The position numbers and the translations under genes were made by a program. A stretch of 64,000 nucleotides of DNA from the NCBI RefSeq assembly GCF_000703165.1, contig NZ_JNLQ01000002.1:806001-870000 (forward strand), written 5' to 3'. Source of the stretch: Butyrivibrio sp. AE3004 (GTDB taxonomy: Bacteria; Bacillota; Clostridia; Lachnospirales; Lachnospiraceae). The notes under the pieces are model-generated. The model was given only the letters and a program-made list of their open reading frames with translations. It was not told the DNA's origin and ran no database searches. Shown here piece by piece: positions 1-9,045 of the stretch (position 1 is its first letter; every line of letters begins with the position of its first letter).

Positions 1-1628
1 GTACCTTCATATTGTATTCAATTACCCCGGTTATCGCTGTGGTTTTTACGGCAATCATACTTTTTGTATTTACCTGGAGCATCTACATAGGCTCTGCTAA
101 CAGGGGAGATAATCTTAGTATAGGTAATGAGATCAGTGGTATTTTAAATGACTGTTATGCAATGGTTTTTGATTCTGAAAAGGCCATGCTCAAAAACAAA
201 AATAATATAGAGAGCGCAGGTAGCGATCTTTTTAAAGCTCTATACGATTACACTGAAAAGTATGAGGATATAGGAAAACTGATTCTTATCACACCTGACA
301 GAAAGGTCCTCTTTTCCAGCGATGGGGATGTGCCGGAATGTCTCATTGAAGATGAGTATTCAAACTGGGGAGTGTGGAACAGGATAAAAGCAAGTCCTGA
401 AAAAACACTCACCGTTTTATATGATAAAACGTTGTACGTTGTACGAGGAATATACAATAACCAGGGACTGTCCTATGCGATAATATATGAGGTTCCCTCA
501 AGCTCTATTTCAGATATTATCTACAAAAGAAACAGATATTGTACTATAACGGATTCAAACGGATGGGTTTATCTTAATAATACACAGGGGCTTACTGATG
601 AATTCGGACAGATAAACGGGATTTTTGAAGGGAATCTCGGAATTGCCGGGATAGATGGTACAAAGTACATGTGCTATGAAAGCAAACTCCCGGAAGGCCT
701 TATGATTTACACTTTTTCAGATATTACAGGTTATCTTCGGATCATGCTGATAATATCTGCCGTGATAGCTGTCATATTTATGGCAATCATCATTATTGCT
801 TTCAGAAGCACGGCAACAAGCTCTGAAATCTACACACGTGATGTTAAAAAGATTGAGGATGCCTTCGAGGCTGTTTCAAACGGTGATCTTGAGGTGGGGC
901 TTAAAATAGACAGTAGTAAAGAGTTTCAGATTATCGGCAATGATTTTAATAAGATGCTTGACAGTTTAAAAACGCAGATTGACGAAAACCGTGAGCTTGC
1001 GGAAAATGTTGCATTCGCTCAGGTTAAGCGTCTTGAGAGTCAGTTTGATCCGCATTTTCTTTTTAATACACTTGATAATATCAGATTCATGGCGAAAATC
1101 GATGCGGACGCTGCAGATAAAATGATAGTCTCTCTATCCGGGCTTTTGAGATACAGCATAAGAGAAACCAAGGAAGAGGTGACTATCAGAGAGGATCTTG
1201 ATAATCTTCAATACTATCTGAATATTTTGCAGATAAGATTCAACAAGCGTTTTGCTTACGATATAAATGTTCCTGAGGATATCAGGGATTTGCTGATCCC
1301 CAAGCTACTGATCCAGCCTCTTTTGGAAAATGCGGTTAAGTACGGTTTTGGCGAAAAGGAAAAGCTTACAGTAAATATTAACGGATATCAGCATCAGGGA
1401 AAGCTGATATTTATATGTGAGGATGACGGTGTTGGAATCGATGATGAAACGCTGGCAGGTATCAAGCTTAAGCTGATCGATCTTAATACCGAACAACAGC
1501 ATATTGGTATTTATAACATACATAAGAGAATAAAGCTGATGTATAAAGGGGATTACGGTCTTGATATCACAAGTAAGAAAGGCGAAGGAACTACAGTCAG
1601 ACTGGTCCTTCCGATAAGGACCATATAA
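1..1628 (+). CDS. Sensor histidine kinase, YesM/LytS type (5' end outside window)
   Basis: Membrane sensor kinase that should phosphorylate the response regulator encoded 51 bases downstream. The frame is open to the left edge, so the start lies before the window or is the TTG at 12; residues here count from 12. Seen: a first membrane segment near residues 5-27, an extracellular sensor region to about 240, a second membrane segment about 243-266, a HAMP-like linker, then the His_kinase (PF06580) motif FDPHFLFNTL with the phosphoaccepting His near 348, and an ATPase domain with N box LLENAVKYGFG and G box DDGVGID. All catalytic motifs look intact. The ligand is unknown; the neighbouring ABC importer makes a transported solute plausible (inference). 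Confidence 0.9.
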   Translation, partial: TFILYSITPVIAVVFTAIILFVFTWSIYIGSANRGDNLSIGNEISGILNDCYAMVFDSEKAMLKNKNNIESAGSDLFKALYDYTEKYEDIGKLILITPDRKVLFSSDGDVPECLIEDEYSNWGVWNRIKASPEKTLTVLYDKTLYVVRGIYNNQGLSYAIIYEVPSSSISDIIYKRNRYCTITDSNGWVYLNNTQGLTDEFGQINGIFEGNLGIAGIDGTKYMCYESKLPEGLMIYTFSDITGYLRIMLIISAVIAVIFMAIIIIAFRSTATSSEIYTRDVKKIEDAFEAVSNGDLEVGLKIDSSKEFQIIGNDFNKMLDSLKTQIDENRELAENVAFAQVKRLESQFDPHFLFNTLDNIRFMAKIDADAADKMIVSLSGLLRYSIRETKEEVTIREDLDNLQYYLNILQIRFNKRFAYDINVPEDIRDLLIPKLLIQPLLENAVKYGFGEKEKLTVNINGYQHQGKLIFICEDDGVGIDDETLAGIKLKLIDLNTEQQHIGIYNIHKRIKLMYKGDYGLDITSKKGEGTTVRLVLPIRTI

Positions 1629-1679
1629 TACTTCTTTTTATTGTGGAAGACGGCATGAAGTGCCGGATGAGGGGGGACT

Positions 1680-2441
1680 ATGTACAGAGTCTTAATAGCT
1701 GAGGATGAAGACATCATTCGTAAAGGAATTGCATATACGATGGATTGGATTTCCATGGGGTGCACGATCATAGGTGAAGCCGCTAACGGCAAAGAAGGCA
1801 TTGAACAGATAAAAGCGCTTTCACCTGATATTGTTCTGACAGATATCATGATGCCTGTTGTTGATGGTATTGAGATGATAAAAAAAGGTCAGGATATCGC
1901 TGTTTTTAAATCCATTATTATGACAAGCTATGCAGATTTTGAGTATGCAAAACAGGCAATAGAGCTTGGTGTTTCCGCTTATCTGATGAAGCCTGTGGAT
2001 GAAGCTGAACTAAGAAGCAGTGTTGAGAAAATAACCGCAGAAATAGAGAAAGACAGACAGCTTCGCCAACTTACTGAAAAGATGAAAACAGCAGATGACT
2101 TTGATGCCTTATTTATAAAGAGTGATAAGGATAATGATTATGTTCAGCAGATACTTCTCTCAACAAAGGAGCGGTTTGCTGACAAGATCAGTATGGAGAC
2201 CTTTTCGGAGGAATTTGGTGTTTCGGCCAGTTACCTCTCCAGGAAGTTCAAGGAAGCGACCGGGCAGACTTATATAGATTTTTTGAACAGGTATCGTATA
2301 CAGAAGGCTGTAAAACTCCTTGAAACCGGTACCTACAAGATTTACGAGGTTTCAGAGCTCACAGGCTTTAGTGATTACAAGTATTTCAGTACGGTTTTTA
2401 AAAAGTACACTGACAGTTCGCCCTCTGACTTCGTAAATTGA
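1680..2441 (+). CDS. Response regulator, receiver plus AraC-type DNA-binding domain
   Basis: Partner of the upstream histidine kinase. The receiver domain (about 1-120) has the acidic pocket EDED near residue 8-11, the phosphoacceptor Asp55 in VLTDIMMP and the conserved KP near 108. The AraC-type double helix-turn-helix occupies about 155-253 and ends with the typical GFSDYKYFSTVFKKYTDSSPSDF. At 253 residues it is about half the length of most YesN proteins, because the long middle region is missing and the receiver is joined to the HTH by a short charged linker. Start ATG follows GAGGGGGG. Target genes are not shown by sequence; the ABC importer downstream is the obvious candidate (inference). 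Confidence 0.9.
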   Translation: MYRVLIAEDEDIIRKGIAYTMDWISMGCTIIGEAANGKEGIEQIKALSPDIVLTDIMMPVVDGIEMIKKGQDIAVFKSIIMTSYADFEYAKQAIELGVSAYLMKPVDEAELRSSVEKITAEIEKDRQLRQLTEKMKTADDFDALFIKSDKDNDYVQQILLSTKERFADKISMETFSEEFGVSASYLSRKFKEATGQTYIDFLNRYRIQKAVKLLETGTYKIYEVSELTGFSDYKYFSTVFKKYTDSSPSDFVN

Positions 2442-2570
2442 TAGATGGACAGATACTATAGTTTATCAATATTTAAGAATGAGCTTATCGCAATAATGAT
2501 ATAATCACATTATGTAAGCGTGTAATACCCTAAACAGTGCCGGATATGTTTATATAATGGGGGGTTGATT

Positions 2571-3971
2571 ATGGGCGAAAATTCTTTGTTTATGGATAAT
2601 GCATTTCATATATTGAGTATTGTAGTGTTCTGTATTGTTTTATTAACGGTAATCAATATCGTAAAAAACAAGGTTTTGTCCATTAAAATTCTTCATAGAA
2701 AATACATGCTTCAGCTTGCACAGCTCATAATAATCGTACTGTGCATCTTAAGAGTGACCAACATTTTAAATCCTTCACTTAACCTGCGTAGTATACTTCT
2801 TACAGGTTCTGCTGTAATTGTTGCAATTGTCGGCTTTGCGGCACAGACCGCTATTGCTGATGTTATCTGCGGTTTTCTGATAAGTATCCACAAGCCCTTT
2901 GAGATCGGGGACAGAATAATAATAGATGGTCTTGATCCGGGGATAGTTGAGGATATCACACTAAGGCACATTGTTGTTGCAATCTACGACGGTCTTAAGA
3001 TCATTGTTCCAAACAGTCAGCTTAATTCAAAAACAGTTACCAATTTTAGCTATAAAAATAAAGAACGAAACGGAGTCCATCTTCAATATTCAGTCAGCTT
3101 TGATACTGATGTACAAAAGGCAATGGACATAATAAGAGATTGCGTTGCCGAAAGTCCGTATACTCTCGGCGCTCAAAGAAATGGTGTTATGGAAGATTCG
3201 GGTCCCGTATATTTTTTGAAATTTGCTGACAGTGCATTACTTTTGGATACAACTATTTTTGTTCAAAAAGGAACAAGTACCTACGTAGCAACGACCGATG
3301 TAAATATTCGTGTAAATGAAGCGTTTAAGAAAAATGGAATTGAGATTCCATACAATTATCTTAATGTTATCGAGATGGAACAAACTAAGCAGGATGCTCC
3401 CATACAGGAAAAAATCAGAAAAACATTACCGGAGAGAAGACACTATAGAACAAATAACATAAGGTTAACCGGCGATGATGCCGATGTACAAAAAGCTACG
3501 GAACTGTCAGGACATTTTTCGGATAGGCAGAGACTGGTACCCAAAGATGCCAAACTGATAGAGCTTTTGACCGAGGAATCGTTATCACTTTTTAAAACTC
3601 TGGTCGGTGCAGCCAAAGCCAATATGTGGATTGAGGGAAGCGGATACGAATTCAGAATCCATATCAGTCTTAATACCAGGATAGGTACAGATGAATATAA
3701 GCGTCTTCTTGCTGTTTCCAGTACTGGTAGAAATGAAGCCTTTAAGGGAGTGGCGGGACATATCTTTGATGCTATGATGCGCGGCGTTCAGGCGGTTGAC
3801 AGCAGCGACAATAATCAGAAATTTGTCTGGGATATGAATAGCAAGGAGATAACCCAGGATGAGCTCAGCGAGTCAATCCTCGGAGCATTTGCAAGCGGAA
3901 TAAAAATCAGTGTTACGAAGGAAAACGTTGAGTTCATAGTTGAAAAGGCAAGGGAAGATAAAAAATCCTGA
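2571..3971 (+). CDS. MscS-family mechanosensitive channel with long C-terminal extension
   Basis: Small-conductance channel that opens under membrane tension. I chose ATG 2571, six bases after a GGGGGG ribosome binding site, rather than the TTG at 2565. About three membrane segments lie in residues 5-105; the pore-lining helix and its exit are recognisable (GFAAQTAIADVICGF, then KPFEIGDRI), followed by the beta domain (about 120-165) and the alpha/beta domain to about 270. A further ~190 residues (about 275-466) are not part of a normal MscS core; they contain LLTEESLSLFKTLVG and WIEGSGYEFRIHI, which resemble stand-alone ATPase-like regulatory proteins of Lachnospiraceae (weak recollection). 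Function of the extension unknown. Confidence 0.85.
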   Translation: MGENSLFMDNAFHILSIVVFCIVLLTVINIVKNKVLSIKILHRKYMLQLAQLIIIVLCILRVTNILNPSLNLRSILLTGSAVIVAIVGFAAQTAIADVICGFLISIHKPFEIGDRIIIDGLDPGIVEDITLRHIVVAIYDGLKIIVPNSQLNSKTVTNFSYKNKERNGVHLQYSVSFDTDVQKAMDIIRDCVAESPYTLGAQRNGVMEDSGPVYFLKFADSALLLDTTIFVQKGTSTYVATTDVNIRVNEAFKKNGIEIPYNYLNVIEMEQTKQDAPIQEKIRKTLPERRHYRTNNIRLTGDDADVQKATELSGHFSDRQRLVPKDAKLIELLTEESLSLFKTLVGAAKANMWIEGSGYEFRIHISLNTRIGTDEYKRLLAVSSTGRNEAFKGVAGHIFDAMMRGVQAVDSSDNNQKFVWDMNSKEITQDELSESILGAFASGIKISVTKENVEFIVEKAREDKKS

Positions 3972-4078
3972 ACCCTGTTCAGATTTTCGGATAATAAAAC
4001 AGAAAATTGGGTATTAAAAATTTTATGAATTTTTTATTATTTATTTATCTAATGACCGAAACTGAAAGGAGAAGGATT

Positions 4079-5296
4079 ATGAAAAAGAAATTAGCATTGG
4101 TATTGGCGGGAGTTATGACACTTAGCCTCATCGGATGTGGAGGCGGTGCAGGAAATGATGCACCTGCAGCTACGAATGAGACAAGCACGGAAAAGGCAGA
4201 AGAGAAAGCTGCTGAGACAACAGAGGCAGCAGATACAACAGAAACTACAGAAGAAACTGCTTCAGAGGATGCAGCAGCTACAGAAGTCGGAGGAATGGAA
4301 GAACTGATCGAAGCTGCTAAGGCTGACGGCGAACTGGTTGTTTACGGTTCCTGCGAAGAGGAGTATCTGGCAGCAGCATGTGAGCATTTTGAAGAGCTCT
4401 ACGGAATCAAGGTTCAGTATCAGCGCCTTTCAACAGGTGAGGTACAGAGTAAGATCGAAGAAGAGAACGGCAATCCTTCAGGTGATGTATGGTTTGGCGG
4501 CACAACAGATCCTTACAATGTATCAGCAAGTGAGGGTCTTCTTGAAGCATATGAGGCTCAGAATGCAAGCCACCTTATAAGTGACACATATCGTGACAAG
4601 GATGGATACTGGTATGGTATCTACAAGGGAATCCTTGGATTTATGGTTAACAAGGATGAGCTTGAGCGCAAGGGACTTGATGAGCCTGCAGACTGGAAGG
4701 ATCTTCTTGATGAGAAATATAAGGGACTCATCTGGCTTTCAAACTACAACACAGCAGGAACAGCTAAACTTGTTATCAATACAATGATCCAGAAATACGG
4801 ACATGATGAAGGTATTCAGTATCTTGTAGATCTCGATAAGAACATCGAAGTTTATACAAAGTCCGGTTCAGGCCCTTCCAAGAATATTGGAACAGGCGAG
4901 TGTACAATCGGTATCGGTTTCCTTCATGATGGAATTACACAGATTGTTGACAATGGCTATGGCAATATCGGTCTTATCATTCCTTCAACAGGAACTTCCT
5001 TCGAAGTAGGTGCTACAGCAATCTTCAAGGGTTGTGCACATCCCAATGCTGCTAAGCTTTGGATTGAGTATGCTCTTTCACCTGATTGCGTAGAGCTTGC
5101 TGCTCAGAACGGTTCTTATCAGTTCCTGGTAATTGATAATGCTAAGCAGCCTGAAGTAGCAGCTGAGTATGGTCTTGATCCTGAAAATGTTATGGATTAT
5201 GACTTCGAAGACGCTAAACAGAACACCGAGACATATATTGAAGAAGTTATGAATGCACTCGGAAGTGCTGCTGATGATCGTTTCCAGACGGAATAA
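4079..5296 (+). CDS. ABC transporter substrate-binding lipoprotein, AfuA/FbpA-like
   Basis: Extracytoplasmic receptor of the ABC importer encoded by the next two genes. ATG 4079 is chosen over the upstream TTG because it follows GAAAGGAGAAGG and begins a lipoprotein signal peptide with lipobox SLIGC (Cys near 21). Residues about 25-80 are an Ala/Thr/Glu-rich linker; the remainder is a two-lobed binding protein of the iron(III)/2-aminoethylphosphonate/polyamine type (GELVVYGSCEEEY at the start of lobe 1; GDVWFGG; GIYKGILGFMVNK at the hinge). Iron(III) is the commonest substrate in this family, but phosphonate or phosphoglycerate are equally compatible with what I can see. A strong intergenic hairpin follows and could raise its expression over that of the permease. 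Confidence 0.85.
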   Translation: MKKKLALVLAGVMTLSLIGCGGGAGNDAPAATNETSTEKAEEKAAETTEAADTTETTEETASEDAAATEVGGMEELIEAAKADGELVVYGSCEEEYLAAACEHFEELYGIKVQYQRLSTGEVQSKIEEENGNPSGDVWFGGTTDPYNVSASEGLLEAYEAQNASHLISDTYRDKDGYWYGIYKGILGFMVNKDELERKGLDEPADWKDLLDEKYKGLIWLSNYNTAGTAKLVINTMIQKYGHDEGIQYLVDLDKNIEVYTKSGSGPSKNIGTGECTIGIGFLHDGITQIVDNGYGNIGLIIPSTGTSFEVGATAIFKGCAHPNAAKLWIEYALSPDCVELAAQNGSYQFLVIDNAKQPEVAAEYGLDPENVMDYDFEDAKQNTETYIEEVMNALGSAADDRFQTE

Positions 5297-5316
5297 TACT
5301 TAATAGATAAGTTTCC

Positions 5317-5347
5317 TAACGGGCGGGTATGCGACATCCGCCCGTTA
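5317..5347 (+). terminator. Intercistronic hairpin after binding-protein gene
   Basis: Perfect 10-bp inverted repeat (TAACGGGCGG ... CCGCCCGTTA) with an 11-base loop, lying between the binding protein and permease genes. No clean U-run follows (AATTATCG), so it is more likely a partial terminator or mRNA-stabilising hairpin than a full stop. Confidence 0.6.
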
Positions 5348-5392
5348 ATTATCGCAATTTTCACTAAACATAAGTTTGCAGAGGAGGACAAA

Positions 5393-7105
5393 ATGGCTAA
5401 GAGTCAAAGTGCCAGTCTGGATAGAAAAAAACTCATGGCAGACCCGATAATGGTTACTACCATTGTACTGTTGGTTGCTTTTCTTACAATCTTTATTCTT
5501 TACCCGCTTGCAATATTGCTGGTGGACAGTTTCATTTCGGATAACGGATTTACACTGGATATTTTTAAAAGAGTAATGGGGCTTGCCAATTTCAGACGGG
5601 CTATAACAAATACACTTAAGGTAGGATTTCTGGTGGGCATCGCATCAGCTCTCATAGGACTTCTTTTTGCCTATGTTGAAGTTTATGTAAAGCTCAGAAC
5701 AAAATTTATGGGTGGACTTTTCAAGGTGGTTTCAATGCTTCCTGTAGTATCACCGCCCTTTGTTTTATCACTTTCAATGATAATGCTTTTTGGAAAAGCC
5801 GGTATCATTACAAGATTTTTATTAAAAATCTATGACAACAGTGTCTACGGTTTCTGGGGTATAGCAATAGTTCAGACACTTACATTTTTCCCTGTATGTT
5901 ACATGATGCTCAAGGGACTTTTGAAAAATATCGATCCGTCACTTGAAGAAGCGGCGAGAGATATGGGAGCATCAAGATTTAAGGTATTTATGACAGTAAC
6001 GCTGCCGCTCATCCTTCCGGGTCTCGGAAATGCGTTTCTTGTTACCTTCATCGAGTCAATTGCCGATTTCGCAAACCCGATGATCATCGGTGGTTCATAT
6101 GATACACTTGCAACCACTATTTACCTGCAGATTACAGGTGCCTATGACAAAGAGGGTGCAGCCGCAATGGCGGTAGTTCTTCTTGGGATAACACTTCTGA
6201 TGTTTGTTGTTCAGAAATATTATCTGGAGGCAAAGAGTACCGCAACACTTTCAGGAAAAGCTTCAAGAGAACGTATGCTTATCACTGATAAGAGTGTTAC
6301 CGTACCGCTCACTATCCTTTGCTCCGCACTTGCAATTTTCGTAATAATGATGTATATATGCGTACCTTTTGGTGCGATGTTCAAGACCTGGGGATATGAT
6401 TTCCACCTTACCTTTAAATGGTTTGGCCAGGTATTCACAAAATATAAGGGACTTAAGGCCTTTAAGGACAGCTTTATTCTGTCACTTATCTCAGCTCCGA
6501 TAACCGCTCTATTGTCCATGATCATTTCTTATCTCGTGGTAAAGAGAAAGTTTAAGTCAAAAGGCTTCATTGAAGCAGTTTCCATGCTTGCAATGGCGGT
6601 TCCCGGAACAGTACTCGGCATAGGATATATCAGAGGCTTTTCAGGTGGTATTTTCGGAACAGGAATTCTTCAGAGTCTTTATGGAACAGGTGCAATTCTT
6701 GTTATCGTGTTCATAGTACGAAGCCTTCCTACAGGTACACGAAGCGGTATTTCTGCTCTCAGACAGATTGATAAGAGTATTGAAGAATCTGCTTACGATA
6801 TGGGTGCTGACAGCTTTAAAGTATTTATGACAGTAACACTTCCGCTTATCAAGGATAGCTTCCTCAGCGGTTTTGTAACATCCTTTGTACGTAGTATTAC
6901 TGCTATCAGTGCGATCATCCTGTTGGTAACACCTTCTTATCTGCTGATCACGGTTCAGATCAACGAGTTTGCGGAAAAAGGTTCCTACGGAATTGCCTGC
7001 GCCTTTGCGACAATCCTTATCATCATCACATACAGTGCGGTCCTTATTATGAATCTTCTTATGAAATTCTTCGGAACAAGCCGCAAGGTGGATCTGGATG
7101 ATTAA
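5393..7105 (+). CDS. ABC transporter permease, iron(III)-type, two fused permease domains
   Basis: Membrane channel of the importer. 570 residues hold two binding-protein-dependent permease domains in tandem, roughly 60-280 and 345-560, each with about six membrane segments. Both carry the EAA loop that contacts the ATPase: EEAARDMGASRFKVFMTVTLP in the first half (residues about 183-203) and EESAYDMGADSFKVFMTVTLP in the second. The near-identity of these loops supports an internal duplication, the normal FbpB/ThiP architecture. RBS GAGGAGG precedes ATG 5393. It sits between the binding protein and ATPase genes, so it should assemble with both. Confidence 0.92.
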   Translation: MAKSQSASLDRKKLMADPIMVTTIVLLVAFLTIFILYPLAILLVDSFISDNGFTLDIFKRVMGLANFRRAITNTLKVGFLVGIASALIGLLFAYVEVYVKLRTKFMGGLFKVVSMLPVVSPPFVLSLSMIMLFGKAGIITRFLLKIYDNSVYGFWGIAIVQTLTFFPVCYMMLKGLLKNIDPSLEEAARDMGASRFKVFMTVTLPLILPGLGNAFLVTFIESIADFANPMIIGGSYDTLATTIYLQITGAYDKEGAAAMAVVLLGITLLMFVVQKYYLEAKSTATLSGKASRERMLITDKSVTVPLTILCSALAIFVIMMYICVPFGAMFKTWGYDFHLTFKWFGQVFTKYKGLKAFKDSFILSLISAPITALLSMIISYLVVKRKFKSKGFIEAVSMLAMAVPGTVLGIGYIRGFSGGIFGTGILQSLYGTGAILVIVFIVRSLPTGTRSGISALRQIDKSIEESAYDMGADSFKVFMTVTLPLIKDSFLSGFVTSFVRSITAISAIILLVTPSYLLITVQINEFAEKGSYGIACAFATILIIITYSAVLIMNLLMKFFGTSRKVDLDD

Positions 7106-7194
7106 CGAACAATGATAATAAAGCCTTCCCTTAGGGGGAACAACTGACAAACAACAATATTTTAAGCGCATTACATGCGAGATAGGTGGTAATA

Positions 7195-8256
7195 ATGTCA
7201 AAAGAGAAAAAGGGTGTACGCCTTGAACATATATCAAAAATTTATAAAGATCCTAAAACAGGAAAGGATTTTTATGCAGTAAAGGATCAGAATCTTGAGA
7301 TTGAACCCGGCAGCTTTGTAACCCTGCTTGGTCCTTCAGGATGTGGTAAAACAACAACTCTTCGTATGATAGCGGGCTTTGAGTCTCCTGATGAGGGAGA
7401 GATTTACCTTGGCGGTGAGCCTATAAATGCGCTCACACCCAATAAGCGTGATACAGCCATGGTTTTCCAGAGCTATGCACTGCTTCCTCATTACAACATT
7501 TTTGATAACGTTGCTTATGGACTTAAGCTTCGCAAGATGGATGCTGCAACAATAAAGAGAAAGGTTACTGATATTCTTGCACTTGTAGGTCTTGAAGGTA
7601 TGGAAAACCGTATGACAAACCAGCTTTCAGGCGGACAGCAGCAGAGAGTAGCTCTTGCGAGAGCGCTTGTAATTGAGCCGGGTGTACTTCTTTTTGATGA
7701 ACCTCTCTCAAACCTGGATGCAAAGCTTCGTGTTTCCATGCGTACAGAGATCAGAAGAATCCAGCAGGAAGCAGGTATAACAGCTATTTACGTAACTCAT
7801 GACCAGTCAGAGGCAATGGCTATTTCCGATAAGGTCATCATAATGAACAAGGGACTGGTTGAGCAGGTGGCAACACCTCAGGAAGCTTATTACTATCCTA
7901 AGAGCAAATTTGTGGCTGATTTCATAGGTGAGTGTAATTTCCTGAAGGCAAAGGTTACAGCTCAGGATCAGGTGGATGTAAATGGTCACAGCATAAAGTG
8001 TGCAACCGGCAGTCTCTTTGTTGGAGCAGAGTGCAACATGGTTCTTCGTCCTGAGGGTGCAACCCTTTCCGATACAGGTATAGTTAAGGGACTTGTTGAA
8101 TATTCATGTTTCATGGGAGCTTATCAGGATTATCACATTAAGATTGGTGAGAACCTGGTTAAGATTCAGGAATATAATCCGAAAAATAAGAAGATTTACA
8201 AAGTCGGCGATGAGGTTTATCTTAACTTTGAGGATAACACATTGTACGCATTATAA
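7195..8256 (+). CDS. ABC transporter ATP-binding protein, spermidine/iron-type
   Basis: Energises the importer. ATG 7195 (MSKEKKG) follows AGGTGG; the GTG nine bases upstream overlaps that ribosome binding site and is rejected. Seen: Walker A GPSGCGKTT (about 46-54), Q-loop VFQSYALLPH, signature LSGGQQQRVALARAL, Walker B VLLFDEP, and H-loop VTHDQ. The C-terminal ~110 residues form a TOBE-like regulatory domain, as in FbpC/PotA ATPases. All catalytic residues are present. Same direction as the binding protein and permease genes, consistent with one operon from about 4 kb to 8.25 kb and perhaps on into the MgtC gene 38 bases downstream. Confidence 0.93.
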   Translation: MSKEKKGVRLEHISKIYKDPKTGKDFYAVKDQNLEIEPGSFVTLLGPSGCGKTTTLRMIAGFESPDEGEIYLGGEPINALTPNKRDTAMVFQSYALLPHYNIFDNVAYGLKLRKMDAATIKRKVTDILALVGLEGMENRMTNQLSGGQQQRVALARALVIEPGVLLFDEPLSNLDAKLRVSMRTEIRRIQQEAGITAIYVTHDQSEAMAISDKVIIMNKGLVEQVATPQEAYYYPKSKFVADFIGECNFLKAKVTAQDQVDVNGHSIKCATGSLFVGAECNMVLRPEGATLSDTGIVKGLVEYSCFMGAYQDYHIKIGENLVKIQEYNPKNKKIYKVGDEVYLNFEDNTLYAL

Positions 8257-8294
8257 AACGCACTTATCCTAAGCGTTATAAATGGAGATATATA

Positions 8295-8993
8295 ATGGGT
8301 TTTGGCAGTTTTTTGGAATTTTTACAGAGTACAAATGATGTTGCGGTAGCTATAAGGCTTGCTCTTGCTACTTTTTTGGGAAGTCTTGTGGGATGGGAAC
8401 GTCTTGTAAGACACCATAGTGCGGGTATTAAAACCTTTGCGCTTGTAAGTCTCGGGTCTGCCGTTGCAACCGCCCTGAATGTTTATCTTGCTATGATGCC
8501 GGGGCTAAATGCCGACGTCAGCCGTATTCCGGCAGGTGTCGTAAGCGGTATAGGTTTTCTTGGGGCGGGAACAATTCTTGTTACAGGTAAAAAACAGATT
8601 AAAGGTCTGTCAACGGCTGCGTCCCTTTGGGTTACATCCTGTATGGGAATGGCTATTGGCGGAGGATACATTATAGTCGGGATCACATGCTTTATGCTCA
8701 TAGCATTCTCCAATCTGGTTCTTCTTCACGCAAGTAAGAAGGTTGAAGAGCACAGTATGTATATGAGTATATATATTGAGGTCAATAAGAATCATGGTGT
8801 TACAAAGCTCTCCAAACTCCTTTCAGATGAGGGCTTTGTGATCACCAGCCTCTCTAAGAGCAAGGAAAAAACCTTAAGATCCTCCGATACAGGTCTTATT
8901 ATTGATCTCGAACTGGATAAAAGACGTGCCCATGATGAGATTTTGCAGATATTCAACGAGCTTGAATATGTGAATTATGTCGAGGAAATCTGA
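8295..8993 (+). CDS. MgtC/SapB family membrane protein
   Basis: 232 residues: an N-terminal membrane domain with about four segments (residues 15-145) and a soluble C-terminal ACT-like domain (about 150-232). Family signature is clear: LVGWERLVRHHSAGIKTFALV and GVVSGIGFLGAGTIL. Relatives contribute to survival at low Mg2+ and modulate ATP synthase or phosphate uptake in pathogens; in commensal Firmicutes the role is not settled. RBS GGAG lies eight bases before ATG. It may be co-transcribed with the ABC importer, since no terminator is visible in the 38-base gap. Confidence 0.88.
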   Translation: MGFGSFLEFLQSTNDVAVAIRLALATFLGSLVGWERLVRHHSAGIKTFALVSLGSAVATALNVYLAMMPGLNADVSRIPAGVVSGIGFLGAGTILVTGKKQIKGLSTAASLWVTSCMGMAIGGGYIIVGITCFMLIAFSNLVLLHASKKVEEHSMYMSIYIEVNKNHGVTKLSKLLSDEGFVITSLSKSKEKTLRSSDTGLIIDLELDKRRAHDEILQIFNELEYVNYVEEI

Positions 8994-9009
8994 CGGAAAA
9001 AATGTTGGT

Positions 9010-9039
9010 GCATTTTGATTCAGAAAATGCTACTATACT
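9010..9039 (+). promoter_or_regulatory. Inverted repeat and -10 box upstream of MATE gene
   Basis: Perfect inverted repeat GCATTTT-GATTCAG-AAAATGC (9010-9030) immediately before a -10 like TATACT (9034-9039). The position suggests an operator overlapping the promoter of the exporter. No good -35 is visible at 17 bases, which fits an activator- or repressor-controlled promoter. Confidence 0.45.
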
Positions 9040-9045
9040 GTAGCT

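Noticed and set aside
6641..7237. 198-residue minus-strand open frame
   Set aside because: Shadow of the permease gene and the start of the ATPase gene.
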